A stretch of DNA of 8,572 nt from Bacillota bacterium (GTDB lineage: Bacteria; Bacillota; UBA4882; UBA8346), in the NCBI GenBank assembly GCA_003501335.1, contig DNPQ01000024.1, positions 1,805 to 10,376 on the forward strand. The letters run 5' to 3'. Below, piece after piece: positions 1 to 5,341 of the stretch; position 1 is the first letter of the stretch, and each line of letters opens with the position of its first letter. The position numbers were made by a program, and so were the translations under genes. The notes beneath the pieces are model-generated. The model made no database searches. It worked only from the letters and a program-made list of their open reading frames with translations, and was not told where the DNA came from.

Positions 1-12
1 AACCATTCGGGT

Positions 13-42
13 AATCTTCCCGGTCATTCGGGTAAGAAGATT
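13..42. repeat. Inverted repeat (stem-loop) with overlapping 11-bp direct repeats
   Basis: AATCTTC at 13-19 is exactly complementary to GAAGATT at 36-42. Inside, CCCG at 19-22 can pair with CGGG at 29-32. The 11-mer CATTCGGGTAA also occurs twice in direct orientation, at 4-14 and 25-35, one copy every 21 bp. No T-run follows on either strand, so it does not look like an intrinsic terminator. It may belong to a longer structured leader or to the end of an upstream unit outside the window. Function unknown. Confidence 0.4.
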
Positions 43-47
43 CAACC

Positions 48-96
48 CTTCCGGCGGATCGACGTCCCATCATTGTGCCGTATCATCTGCCGGAAG
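48..96 (+). repeat. 12-bp stem-loop in the larA upstream region
   Basis: CTTCCGGCGGAT at 48-59 pairs with ATCTGCCGGAAG at 85-96, giving 12 pairs of which one is a G-T wobble, around a 25-base loop. A stem this long and GC-rich is unlikely by chance and would fold in RNA or in single-stranded DNA. There is no T-tract after it. It could be a leader RNA element of the downstream LarA-family gene, but the predicted promoter at 160-188 lies downstream of it, so it may belong to another transcript. No known riboswitch class was recognised. Confidence 0.4.
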
Positions 97-159
97 CCTC
101 CAAACCCGCGAGTCCAAATTAGAACTAGGATATTCCGCTAATATTCATCTTTCTGTCTC

Positions 160-188
160 TTGCATTTCCATGAAGATAGGATTATCTT
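160..188 (+). promoter_or_regulatory. Possible sigma-A promoter overlapping a dyad operator, upstream of larA
   Basis: TTGCAT at 160-165 and TATCTT at 183-188 are separated by 17 bases. They match the -35 and -10 consensus at only 3/6 and 4/6 positions, so the call is weak. The -10 forms the right arm of a perfect dyad, AAGATAGGATTATCTT at 173-188 (6-bp arms, 4-bp centre). That is the geometry expected of a repressor site covering a -10 box. If correct, transcription would start near 195 with a leader of about 35-40 bases before the ATG at 232. Confidence 0.3.
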
Positions 189-196
189 TAAAAAAA

Positions 197-216
197 GACT
201 TTTCATCTAAAAAGTC
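197..216 (+). promoter_or_regulatory. Hairpin next to the larA ribosome binding site
   Basis: GACTTTT at 197-203 pairs perfectly with AAAAGTC at 210-216 around the loop CATCTA. The stem ends three bases before the Shine-Dalgarno GGAGG at 220-224. It does not hide the ribosome binding site, so it could stabilise the 5' end of the mRNA or hold a regulator site. It is AT-rich and weak, so its significance is uncertain. Confidence 0.3.
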
Positions 217-231
217 CCTGGAGGATAAACT

Positions 232-1521
232 ATGAATCCCTGTATATTAAAATACGGTAAAACGGAGGTCCCTGTCGCTATCTCCGATTCCGATTTGCTC
301 GGCGTGATCGATAGTCACCCGACGGGCCCGGCGCGATCCGAAGCTGAGGTCATCCGGGAAGCGCTTGAGCATCCTATCAACAGCCCCCGGCTAAAAGCCC
401 TGGTGAAACCGGGAGAAAAGGTCTGTATCATCATCTCCGACATCACCCGGGCCTGGCAGCGGATGAGCGTGTACCTCCCCTTTCTCGTTAATGAATTAAA
501 CGAAGCCGGGATCCGGGATCAAGATATCCTTTTTCTATCAGCCACCGGAACCCACCGTAAACATACGCCCGCGGAGCATCAAATACTATTGGGACCGGAT
601 CTAGCCAAACGATTTTCCGTCATCGACCATGATTGCCGGGATACCGCCAATCTAACCTATCTGGGAACCACATCATACGGAACTCCCGTCACAGTCAACA
701 AAGCTGCCTTAACCTGTGACCATATCATTATCACCGGGGCCATTGTCTATCACTTGTTAGCAGGCTGGAGCGGCGGCAAAAAATCCCTCCTGCCCGGGAT
801 CGCCAGCTATGAGACGATTATGGCCAATCACGCCATGTCGCTCAATCCCAAAAGGGGCGGCGGTTCCAATCCCGCGGTCGGCAGCGGCAAAGTCATCGGC
901 AATCCGGTTCATGAAGATATGCTGGAAACAGCGGCCATGGTCAAACCGTCATTTTTGTTTAATGTGATCATGGATCCAAACGGCCGAATCGGCCATGCGG
1001 TTGCCGGAGACTTCCGGGCGGCCCATAGCGCTGGATGCCGGATTGTGGATGAACAAGACCGGATTGCCATCCCCCGTCTCGCTGAGCTCACCATCGCCTC
1101 TGCGGGTGGCTATCCCAAAGACATCAACTTTTATCAGGCCATCAAGTCCATCCTCAATGTCAATGAAGCTATCAAGCCCGGCGGCGCCATGATTATCCTC
1201 GCCCAGTGCCATGAAGGGCTTGGAGATGACGAGATTCAGGAGATTATTCAGAATTACGATACCCTCCTGGAGCGAGAGGACGGCCTGCGCGCCAACTACA
1301 GCATCGCCAAATTCGTAGGCTACTATGTCACCGAAATCGCCAGTCACAGCCTGATGATCTTGGTTTCGGAGATTTCTCCCGACTCGGTAGCCAACGCCAA
1401 TATCCGGGTAGTAAAAACTTTGGATGAGGCCTTAGCCATCGTTGCCCGGGAAAAAGGCGAGCATCTCCCGACTTACCTGATGCCTCACGCCGGCAATACC
1501 ATGCCGGTAGTGGCCGGTTAA
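232..1521 (+). CDS. larA: LarA-family nickel-pincer racemase/epimerase (lactate racemase-like)
   Basis: A cytosolic 429-residue protein, the usual length for LarA. Family members use a nickel-pincer nucleotide cofactor to racemise or epimerise 2-hydroxy acids by hydride transfer. Known substrates include lactate, malate, other 2-hydroxy acids and gluconate. The key residues of Lactiplantibacillus plantarum LarA fall at the same positions here: H108 in GTHRKHT, H174 in the YHLLAGWSGGKK segment, K184 (the lysine that anchors the cofactor) and H200 (nickel ligand). An upstream DITR motif at 70-73 matches the family Asp/Arg pair. It is therefore probably an active holoenzyme. The start is an ATG seven bases after GGAGG. 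It stands alone on the plus strand with its own terminator. The cofactor-synthesis genes larB, larC and larE are not in the window. The actual substrate cannot be read from the sequence, and the nearby sugar genes do not settle it because they form a separate, opposite-strand operon. Confidence 0.85.
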   Translation: MNPCILKYGKTEVPVAISDSDLLGVIDSHPTGPARSEAEVIREALEHPINSPRLKALVKPGEKVCIIISDITRAWQRMSVYLPFLVNELNEAGIRDQDILFLSATGTHRKHTPAEHQILLGPDLAKRFSVIDHDCRDTANLTYLGTTSYGTPVTVNKAALTCDHIIITGAIVYHLLAGWSGGKKSLLPGIASYETIMANHAMSLNPKRGGGSNPAVGSGKVIGNPVHEDMLETAAMVKPSFLFNVIMDPNGRIGHAVAGDFRAAHSAGCRIVDEQDRIAIPRLAELTIASAGGYPKDINFYQAIKSILNVNEAIKPGGAMIILAQCHEGLGDDEIQEIIQNYDTLLEREDGLRANYSIAKFVGYYVTEIASHSLMILVSEISPDSVANANIRVVKTLDEALAIVAREKGEHLPTYLMPHAGNTMPVVAG

Positions 1522-1551
1522 GCCCTAAGTAGCTTTTTGAAACCCAAGTTC

Positions 1552-1590
1552 ATAAGAGCCGTTCCAAAAGGGAGCGACTCTTATTTATTT
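1552..1590 (+). terminator. Intrinsic terminator of the LarA-family gene
   Basis: The arms at 1552-1565 and 1571-1584 pair at 13 of 14 positions (one C-A mismatch, one G-T wobble) around the five-base loop AAAAG. The T-rich run TTATTTATTT follows on the plus strand. It lies 30 bases after the larA stop. On the minus strand the sequence after the hairpin is not T-rich, so it should not efficiently stop the convergent gene. Confidence 0.75.
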
Positions 1591-1671
1591 GCCTTCAGCC
1601 TTCACGTATAACAAAAAGCACCGTAAAATTCATTGAAATCTACTATGTTTAATCGATAATCTTTGCAAATA

Positions 1672-2490
1672 TCATAGCCCCAAATAGGTGTTCTTCAGAA
1701 TCAGCGCATCATATTGAAGCCTCGGCCCTTCGGCAATAACACACCCTTTTATCCCGAAATCTTTTAAAGCTTTCAAACACGCCATATAATTAAAATCACT
1801 TTCCCGCAAAGGCAAATGATGTCTCTCCCCGCTTTGGTTGTAACAGATACCGCCCATATGAATGTGTAAATCATTCAAAACAGCTTTCCCCAATTTATCG
1901 GCTACATATTGCAAGATATCCCCGAAATCAGCATAATTTCTCAAGCTGCCGTTCCCTCTGGCATGGATATGGGCGAAATCGATACATAATTTACATGAAG
2001 GTATTGCTTGGCATAAAGCCACCAATTCCGGAACGGTTCCAAATTGGCTTCTCTTTCCGGTAGTTTCCAGACGATAATCGATTTCCCGCGCCGGGAGACG
2101 GGCCAGATTTTTCTTGATCGTCTCCAAAGTATCCGCTGGAGAATCACTCAGATAATAGCCCGGATGAAAAATGAGACTTTTTCCCTCAACCTGCGCTAAT
2201 CCCTCTGCAGCTTTAATAATTCTCGCCAGTGACTCATCTTGCTTAATAGGCTCATCCGCATTCAAGTTGATATAGTGGGAACCGTGGGCGGACAAATAAA
2301 TCTTGTTTTCCAATTTCGCTTTTAAGATAAGATTTTTATTTTGCTCCGTTACATTGACAGTTCTTACAAAAAGAAGCTCCATCGCATCCAGGCCAAATGA
2401 TTTTAGATATCCTATCGCGGAAGCATAATTAAATCGTCTCCCGCCATCAGGAATCGGCAAACCGGATATGCCAAATAAAAGTTGATCCAT
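1672..2490 (-). CDS. Endonuclease IV-like TIM-barrel metalloprotein
   Basis: A 272-residue protein from the chosen ATG, of the AP-endonuclease family 2 / xylose-isomerase-like TIM-barrel fold. In endonuclease IV this fold carries three metal ions and cuts DNA at abasic sites. The metal-ligand motifs appear in order (numbered from the GTG two codons upstream): H71 in SAHGSHYINLN, H111 in IFHPG, E144 in LETTGKRS, D173 and H176 in CIDFAHIHARG, H211 or H213 in LHIHMGG, E224-R-H226 and E256 in IAEGP. These match the E. coli Nfo ligand set, except that the Asp of Nfo's DRH motif is Glu here. Length is close to Nfo (285). DNA repair is the best guess, but related barrels are sugar isomerases or epimerases, so the activity is not certain. 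The gene is convergent with larA. No clear T-tract terminator was seen after its stop. The next minus-strand gene upstream has its own terminator, so this gene is probably transcribed alone. Confidence 0.75.
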   Translation of the reverse strand: MDQLLFGISGLPIPDGGRRFNYASAIGYLKSFGLDAMELLFVRTVNVTEQNKNLILKAKLENKIYLSAHGSHYINLNADEPIKQDESLARIIKAAEGLAQVEGKSLIFHPGYYLSDSPADTLETIKKNLARLPAREIDYRLETTGKRSQFGTVPELVALCQAIPSCKLCIDFAHIHARGNGSLRNYADFGDILQYVADKLGKAVLNDLHIHMGGICYNQSGERHHLPLRESDFNYMACLKALKDFGIKGCVIAEGPRLQYDALILKNTYLGL

Positions 2491-2491
2491 A

Positions 2492-2500
2492 ATCACCTTT
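2492..2500 (-). promoter_or_regulatory. Ribosome binding site deciding the start of the TIM-barrel gene
   Basis: On the minus strand AAAGGTGAT, matching the AGGTGAT part of the extended Shine-Dalgarno, ends two bases before the ATG at 2490. The AGG core sits five bases from that ATG. The in-frame GTG at 2496 lies inside this motif and has only a weaker GGTAGGG upstream, so ATG 2490 is preferred. Confidence 0.6.
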
Positions 2501-2899
2501 CCCTACCTAGCAAAAATCAAAGCTGCCGCAACTGGAATCAGGGTAGATTTAAATCAGGTTATAGGCCTCCATAAAATACTAAATTTTCAAGGCTCTTCTA
2601 TGTCGGCATTCCTGATATTCATCAGATACATACCTGATAAAGTGTCCGGCAACGATAATTGTCTGCAATTTCTCTAATATTTTATTCGTTCTATTTTCTT
2701 CCCTTTCACTCAAGGTGGGAGGCCTCAGAGGCGCAATAGCGGATCTTTCTGATACTTGGTGAGCACATTAACATCTTTAACTACAAACGGCAAAAGGCAA
2801 TAACCCAACAACAAAAGCACCCGCTTCTTGGTGGAGAGGGTGCCAAATTTTATCCCGATCGTCTTGAACCGTTCACTGAAAGAAGACTATCAATTAATT
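2501..2899. other. Intergenic stretch, apart from the terminator at 2808-2843 no clear gene
   Basis: This 400-base gap separates two minus-strand genes. Its 3' end (in plus coordinates) holds the terminator of the collagen-like gene. Between 2579 and 2713 the minus strand has an open frame of 44 codons from a TTG to a TAG. The translation is charged and rather protein-like (for example FIRYVSDEYQECRHRR), but there is no Shine-Dalgarno and no ATG or GTG start. It could be a gene remnant or chance. The promoter of the TIM-barrel gene should lie at about 2510-2580, but I could not find a convincing -35/-10 pair. Confidence 0.3.
2808..2843 (-). terminator. Intrinsic terminator of the collagen-like gene
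   Basis: GCACCC at 2817-2822 pairs with GGGTGC at 2838-2843. CTTC at 2824-2827 pairs with GGAG at 2833-2836 (one wobble) around a five-base loop. Read on the minus strand, the hairpin is followed at once by TTTTGTTGTT. It lies about 57 bases after the stop of the collagen-like gene. Confidence 0.75.
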
Positions 2900-3892
2900 C
2901 TAGCTGCTTAATTTTTCAATTAAAACAGAAGCATTGGCGTTGGTTACAGTTCCGCCGGCCAGAGTTTGCAAGGTAACCGCCGCTGTGCTGGTATGATTTC
3001 TCACAGTCAAAATATCACCAGCGGCAGCGGTGACAATTACCATACCGGGATTGGGCTGCGTGCCGGCCCCGGATCCATAAGTGCTGCCTGCAACCGGTGC
3101 GCCGTTTTGGAAGAGAGTAAACTGGTTTGGCTCCACACCGGCTTCATTGAACCATACTGCATAGTCGCCGGGAGTACCAATGATAATTTGAGATGTGCCC
3201 GGCGCATGAGTGATGGCGCCAACAATGACACCATTATTACTATATGTTATATCCGCTTCTAACGCTACGACTTCCGCAGCCAAATTATAAATATAGGCAT
3301 ATTCCGATAAACCCCGCGGTCCGGTGGCTCCTGTTGCTCCTACTCCTCCGGCTGCTCCCATCGGTCCGGTAGCTCCTGTAGCTCCCCCAGGTGATCCGGC
3401 AGGCCCGGTGGCTCCCGTCGCTCCCACTCCTCCGGCTGCTCCTATCGGTCCGGTAGCTCCTGTCGCCCCCCCTGGTGATCCGGCAGGTCCAGTGGCTCCT
3501 GTTGCACCTCCCGGTGATCCGGCTGGGCCCGTAGCTCCCGTTGCGCCTCCCGGTGATCCGGCTAGGCCGGTGGCTCCTGTTGGTCCGGTTGCACCCGTGG
3601 CTCCCGCTGCAACCGTGAGCGGAATTAAAGCTTGTTGAAGCAGATGAAGGTCTGCTAAGAGTGGATTGAAAGCAACGATCGGACTGGCTGAACTCGCTTG
3701 CCGGGTGTGAATCTTTTCGCTGATCACCGATAAACTATTGATTACACCTTGGATGTTGCCTTGGTTAAAAAAATTAATCGCTAGCTCGATATCCTCTAAT
3801 AAAAGATTTCTTAAGAAGTTGTCTGGTATTTGTAATATTTTCCCTTGGATCAGTAATAGCTGATCAAGAATACTAAGATTCTCGTTGGGCAT
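2900..3892 (-). CDS. BclA-like collagen-repeat protein, putative spore-surface/exosporium protein
   Basis: A 330-residue protein in three parts. Residues 1-96 are a mostly helical, Leu/Ile-rich domain with no signal peptide and no recognisable BclA exosporium leader motif. Residues 97-195 are collagen-like Gly-X-Y repeats dominated by GAT and GPx triplets. Residues 196-330 are a beta-rich C-terminal domain resembling the trimerising C1q/TNF-like tip of BclA-type proteins and ending in ASVLIEKLSS. Bacillota proteins with this build usually form trimeric filaments on the spore surface, which is the inferred role here. Threonines in GAT triplets are possible glycosylation sites, as in BclA. The start ATG follows an excellent GGGAGGTG with good spacing, and the gene has its own terminator, so it is a single-gene unit. 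The collagen pattern is broken four times by an extra Gly. A phage tail-fibre origin is less likely because no phage genes are nearby. Confidence 0.75.
   Translation of the reverse strand: MPNENLSILDQLLLIQGKILQIPDNFLRNLLLEDIELAINFFNQGNIQGVINSLSVISEKIHTRQASSASPIVAFNPLLADLHLLQQALIPLTVAAGATGATGPTGATGLAGSPGGATGATGPAGSPGGATGATGPAGSPGGATGATGPIGAAGGVGATGATGPAGSPGGATGATGPMGAAGGVGATGATGPRGLSEYAYIYNLAAEVVALEADITYSNNGVIVGAITHAPGTSQIIIGTPGDYAVWFNEAGVEPNQFTLFQNGAPVAGSTYGSGAGTQPNPGMVIVTAAAGDILTVRNHTSTAAVTLQTLAGGTVTNANASVLIEKLSS
3308..3604 (-). repeat. Nested tandem repeats coding the collagen region
   Basis: The 297 bases coding residues 97-195 hold two repeat sizes. A 39-bp unit (GSPGGATGATGPA) is tandem at 3521-3559 and 3482-3520. 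An 84-bp unit, the 13-residue unit plus a GAA-GGV-GAT-GAT-GPx block, is tandem at 3398-3481 and 3314-3397. The 84-bp copies differ at roughly a dozen bases, mostly synonymous, so they are not a very recent duplication or have been kept by selection on the protein. Such arrays change length easily by slippage. Confidence 0.85.
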
Positions 3893-3920
3893 AATCCCAC
3901 CTCCCTTTCGCTTGTGATAT

Positions 3921-3926
3921 ATTATA
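3921..3926 (-). promoter_or_regulatory. Possible -10 element of the collagen-like gene
   Basis: A perfect TATAAT on the minus strand sits 28 bases upstream of the ATG at 3892 and about 15 bases before the Shine-Dalgarno. The hexamer 17 bases further upstream (AGGACC) is a poor -35. The site may depend on an activator or on a sporulation sigma factor, but I could not fit a clear SigE, SigG or SigK consensus. Confidence 0.35.
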
Positions 3927-3996
3927 GATGCCTATACGAAAAAGGTCCTAGTCTAATATCATTTTTAAATTGCCGGTAGATTTTAGTCCCCTTTGA

Positions 3997-4018
3997 GTAT
4001 CTGGGATAATCCCGATAC
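3997..4018. repeat. Near-perfect 22-bp palindrome upstream of the collagen-like gene
   Basis: GTATC at 3997-4001 pairs with GATAC at 4014-4018, and GGGAT at 4003-4007 pairs with ATCCC at 4009-4013. There is a single unpaired T and a one-base centre. It lies about 105 bases upstream of the collagen-like start and about 100 bases beyond the rbsK terminator. The one-base centre suits a DNA-level dyad bound by a dimer better than an RNA hairpin. No regulator is identified. Confidence 0.4.
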
Positions 4019-4121
4019 CCTGATCTTACGCCGTCAATGTGACATGCTGCCTCAGATTATATTGACCCGCTCCATTCTCCAACAGCATTCCCGGGGAAAA
4101 CGCTTAGCTCCCCTCAGGCAC

Positions 4122-4147
4122 AAAAAAATCCGGCCTTTTGCCGGATC
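4122..4147 (-). terminator. Intrinsic terminator of the rbs operon
   Basis: ATCCGGC at 4128-4134 pairs perfectly with GCCGGAT at 4140-4146 around a five-base loop. On the minus strand a run of seven or more T follows directly. It lies about 42 bases after the rbsK stop and is the clearest terminator in the window. Confidence 0.92.
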
Positions 4148-4188
4148 AGACGTAAACGGATAATATGGTAAACTCCCTTTAAGAGGAA

Positions 4189-5112
4189 TTATTTTCCTTG
4201 ATTCTTAATCAATGAAGTCACCTGAGTTAATGTCGGCATGGCGTTTTGGGCCCCTTTGGCAGTTGTAGAGAGCGCTCCCACTGCATTAGCAAATTTCACG
4301 CTTTCCTTGACTCCATTTTCACCGGCAAGGGAAACCGCCAAACCCCCATTAAAGGAATCTCCCGCTCCAGTCGTATCGACTGCCTTCACTGTGAAACCCG
4401 GGCAATGGAAAAAATCCTTTTTTGAAAAGAAATAGGCCCCGTGACTTCCCGCTTTTACAATGACGGCTCCCACTCCCTTTTGATACAACGAGGCGGCAGC
4501 CTCTTTAATATCAGTCATTGTTTTAATTTCTCTGCCGGTAATCATGGCAATTTCTGTTTCATTGGGAGTCAGAAAATCAATGAAACGATAAATCTCTTCC
4601 GGTAACGGGCATGCCGGAGCCGGATCCAAAATAATTGTTTTTCCATGTTCCTTTAGTTTCCGCATGGCATAAATTACTGTTTCCAAAGGTATTTCCAGCT
4701 GGAATAGAAAAATATCGGCTTCCAGCATCGCATCCAACTTTTCATCAATCAACGGGATATCAACTTTTCCGTTGGCGCCTGGAACAATGATGATGTGATT
4801 TTCTCCCGTACCGTCGACTTCTATCGCGGCGATACCGGTAGAATAATTGGAATCAACCATTACTTCACTGGTTTTGACCCCATTTTCCTGTAAATTATGG
4901 ATTAACTGCGCGCCATACATATCGTCGCCGATTTTACCCACCATTCTGACATCAGCTTGCAGTCGGCCTGCAGCAACAGCTTGATTGGCCCCTTTACCTC
5001 CGGGAAAAGTATTAAATTCTTTCCCGACTAATGTTTCGCCCGGCTGGGGAAAACGGTTCGCTGTGACGATTAAATCCATATTGATACTGCCGACTACGCA
5101 TATTTTCTTCAT
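4189..5112 (-). CDS. rbsK: Ribokinase
   Basis: A cytosolic PfkB-family sugar kinase of 307 residues that phosphorylates D-ribose with ATP to ribose 5-phosphate, feeding the pentose phosphate pathway and nucleotide synthesis. Motifs numbered from the chosen ATG: GSINMD at 8-13 (substrate side), GGKGANQA at 38-45 (PfkB signature 1 region), DPAPA near 163-167, TPNETE near 182-187, and DTTGAGDSFNGG starting at 246, whose Asp252 is the expected catalytic base. Length and motif spacing match E. coli RbsK (309). The longer reading frame begins at a TTG seven codons earlier (5133), but that TTG overlaps the Shine-Dalgarno, so ATG 5112 is chosen. It is the last gene of the rbs operon, 229 bases after rbsB, with a MITE-like element and a stem-loop in between, and it is followed by a strong terminator. 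A related sugar kinase is possible, but the rbsACB context supports ribokinase. Confidence 0.93.
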   Translation of the reverse strand: MKKICVVGSINMDLIVTANRFPQPGETLVGKEFNTFPGGKGANQAVAAGRLQADVRMVGKIGDDMYGAQLIHNLQENGVKTSEVMVDSNYSTGIAAIEVDGTGENHIIIVPGANGKVDIPLIDEKLDAMLEADIFLFQLEIPLETVIYAMRKLKEHGKTIILDPAPACPLPEEIYRFIDFLTPNETEIAMITGREIKTMTDIKEAAASLYQKGVGAVIVKAGSHGAYFFSKKDFFHCPGFTVKAVDTTGAGDSFNGGLAVSLAGENGVKESVKFANAVGALSTTAKGAQNAMPTLTQVTSLIKNQGK

Positions 5113-5121
5113 TGTCCTAAA

Positions 5122-5131
5122 CTCCTTCTCC
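5122..5131 (-). promoter_or_regulatory. Ribosome binding site deciding the rbsK start
   Basis: GGAGAAGGAG on the minus strand ends nine bases before the ATG at 5112. The in-frame TTG at 5133 lies immediately before this motif and has no Shine-Dalgarno of its own. Confidence 0.7.
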
Positions 5132-5185
5132 AAGTACAGACGGTCCGGAAGTTACCCATCCCGAAAAAATTTTAATATTTTTAAA

Positions 5186-5279
5186 GAGGCTGTCTGAAAA
5201 GCAATGTAGTTAAGATCTACAATATGGAAACTCTCTATACTGTATATCTTACCATTCCATTTACTTTAGGGACAGCCCC
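5186..5279. mobile_element. MITE-like 94-bp element between rbsB and rbsK
   Basis: The ends are inverted: GGCTGTC at 5188-5194 against GACAGCC at 5271-5277. A symmetric three-base gap follows, then AAAG at 5198-5201 against CTTT at 5264-5267. The centre continues the symmetry: 5212-5228 pairs with 5234-5250 at 15 of 17 positions, including one wobble, around a five-base tip. The whole piece therefore folds into one long imperfect hairpin. It has no room for a transposase. GGCTGTC-type ends beside G-rich termini resemble those of IS elements, so a non-autonomous IS derivative is likely, though no family is assigned. No clear target-site duplication is visible. In the rbs mRNA it would form a hairpin that could protect the rbsB message or reduce readthrough into rbsK. 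Confidence 0.6.
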
Positions 5280-5304
5280 AGTTTCATAATGACATTGAAC
5301 GAAT

Positions 5305-5331
5305 TAGTAATGCATAAATGCGTTATTACTA
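5305..5331 (-). promoter_or_regulatory. Stem-loop just after rbsB
   Basis: Read on the minus strand, TAGTAAT (5331-5325) and GCAT (5321-5318) pair with ATGC and ATTACTA (5315-5305). This is an 11-bp stem with a three-base bulge and a two-base apical gap, 10 bases past the rbsB stop. No T-tract follows, so it is more likely an mRNA-stabilising or processing structure than a terminator. Such a structure would fit higher expression of the binding protein than of the kinase. Confidence 0.45.
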
Positions 5332-5341
5332 CCGCATTAAT

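Noticed and set aside
949..1347. Minus-strand open frame inside larA
   Set aside because: It is the shadow of a strongly conserved LarA coding region and has no independent signals.
3308..3604. Repeat array considered as a CRISPR
   Set aside because: The units are contiguous with no unique spacers, stay in frame, and code collagen triplets.
3324..3638. Plus-strand open frame rich in Pro-Val-Ala repeats opposite the collagen gene
   Set aside because: It is the antisense shadow of the Gly-X-Y repeats: GC-rich triplet repeats leave the other strand open. It has no ribosome binding site, and the minus-strand gene has clear domains.
4148..4162. Catabolite-response (cre) like sequence after rbsK
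   Set aside because: It mismatches the TGWAANCGNTNWCA consensus at four fixed positions and lies at the 3' end of the operon, between the stop and the terminator.
5113..5133. TTG at 5133 as rbsK start
   Set aside because: It would place the Shine-Dalgarno GGAGAAGGAG inside the coding region and add seven residues not usual for ribokinase. ATG 5112 is well placed.
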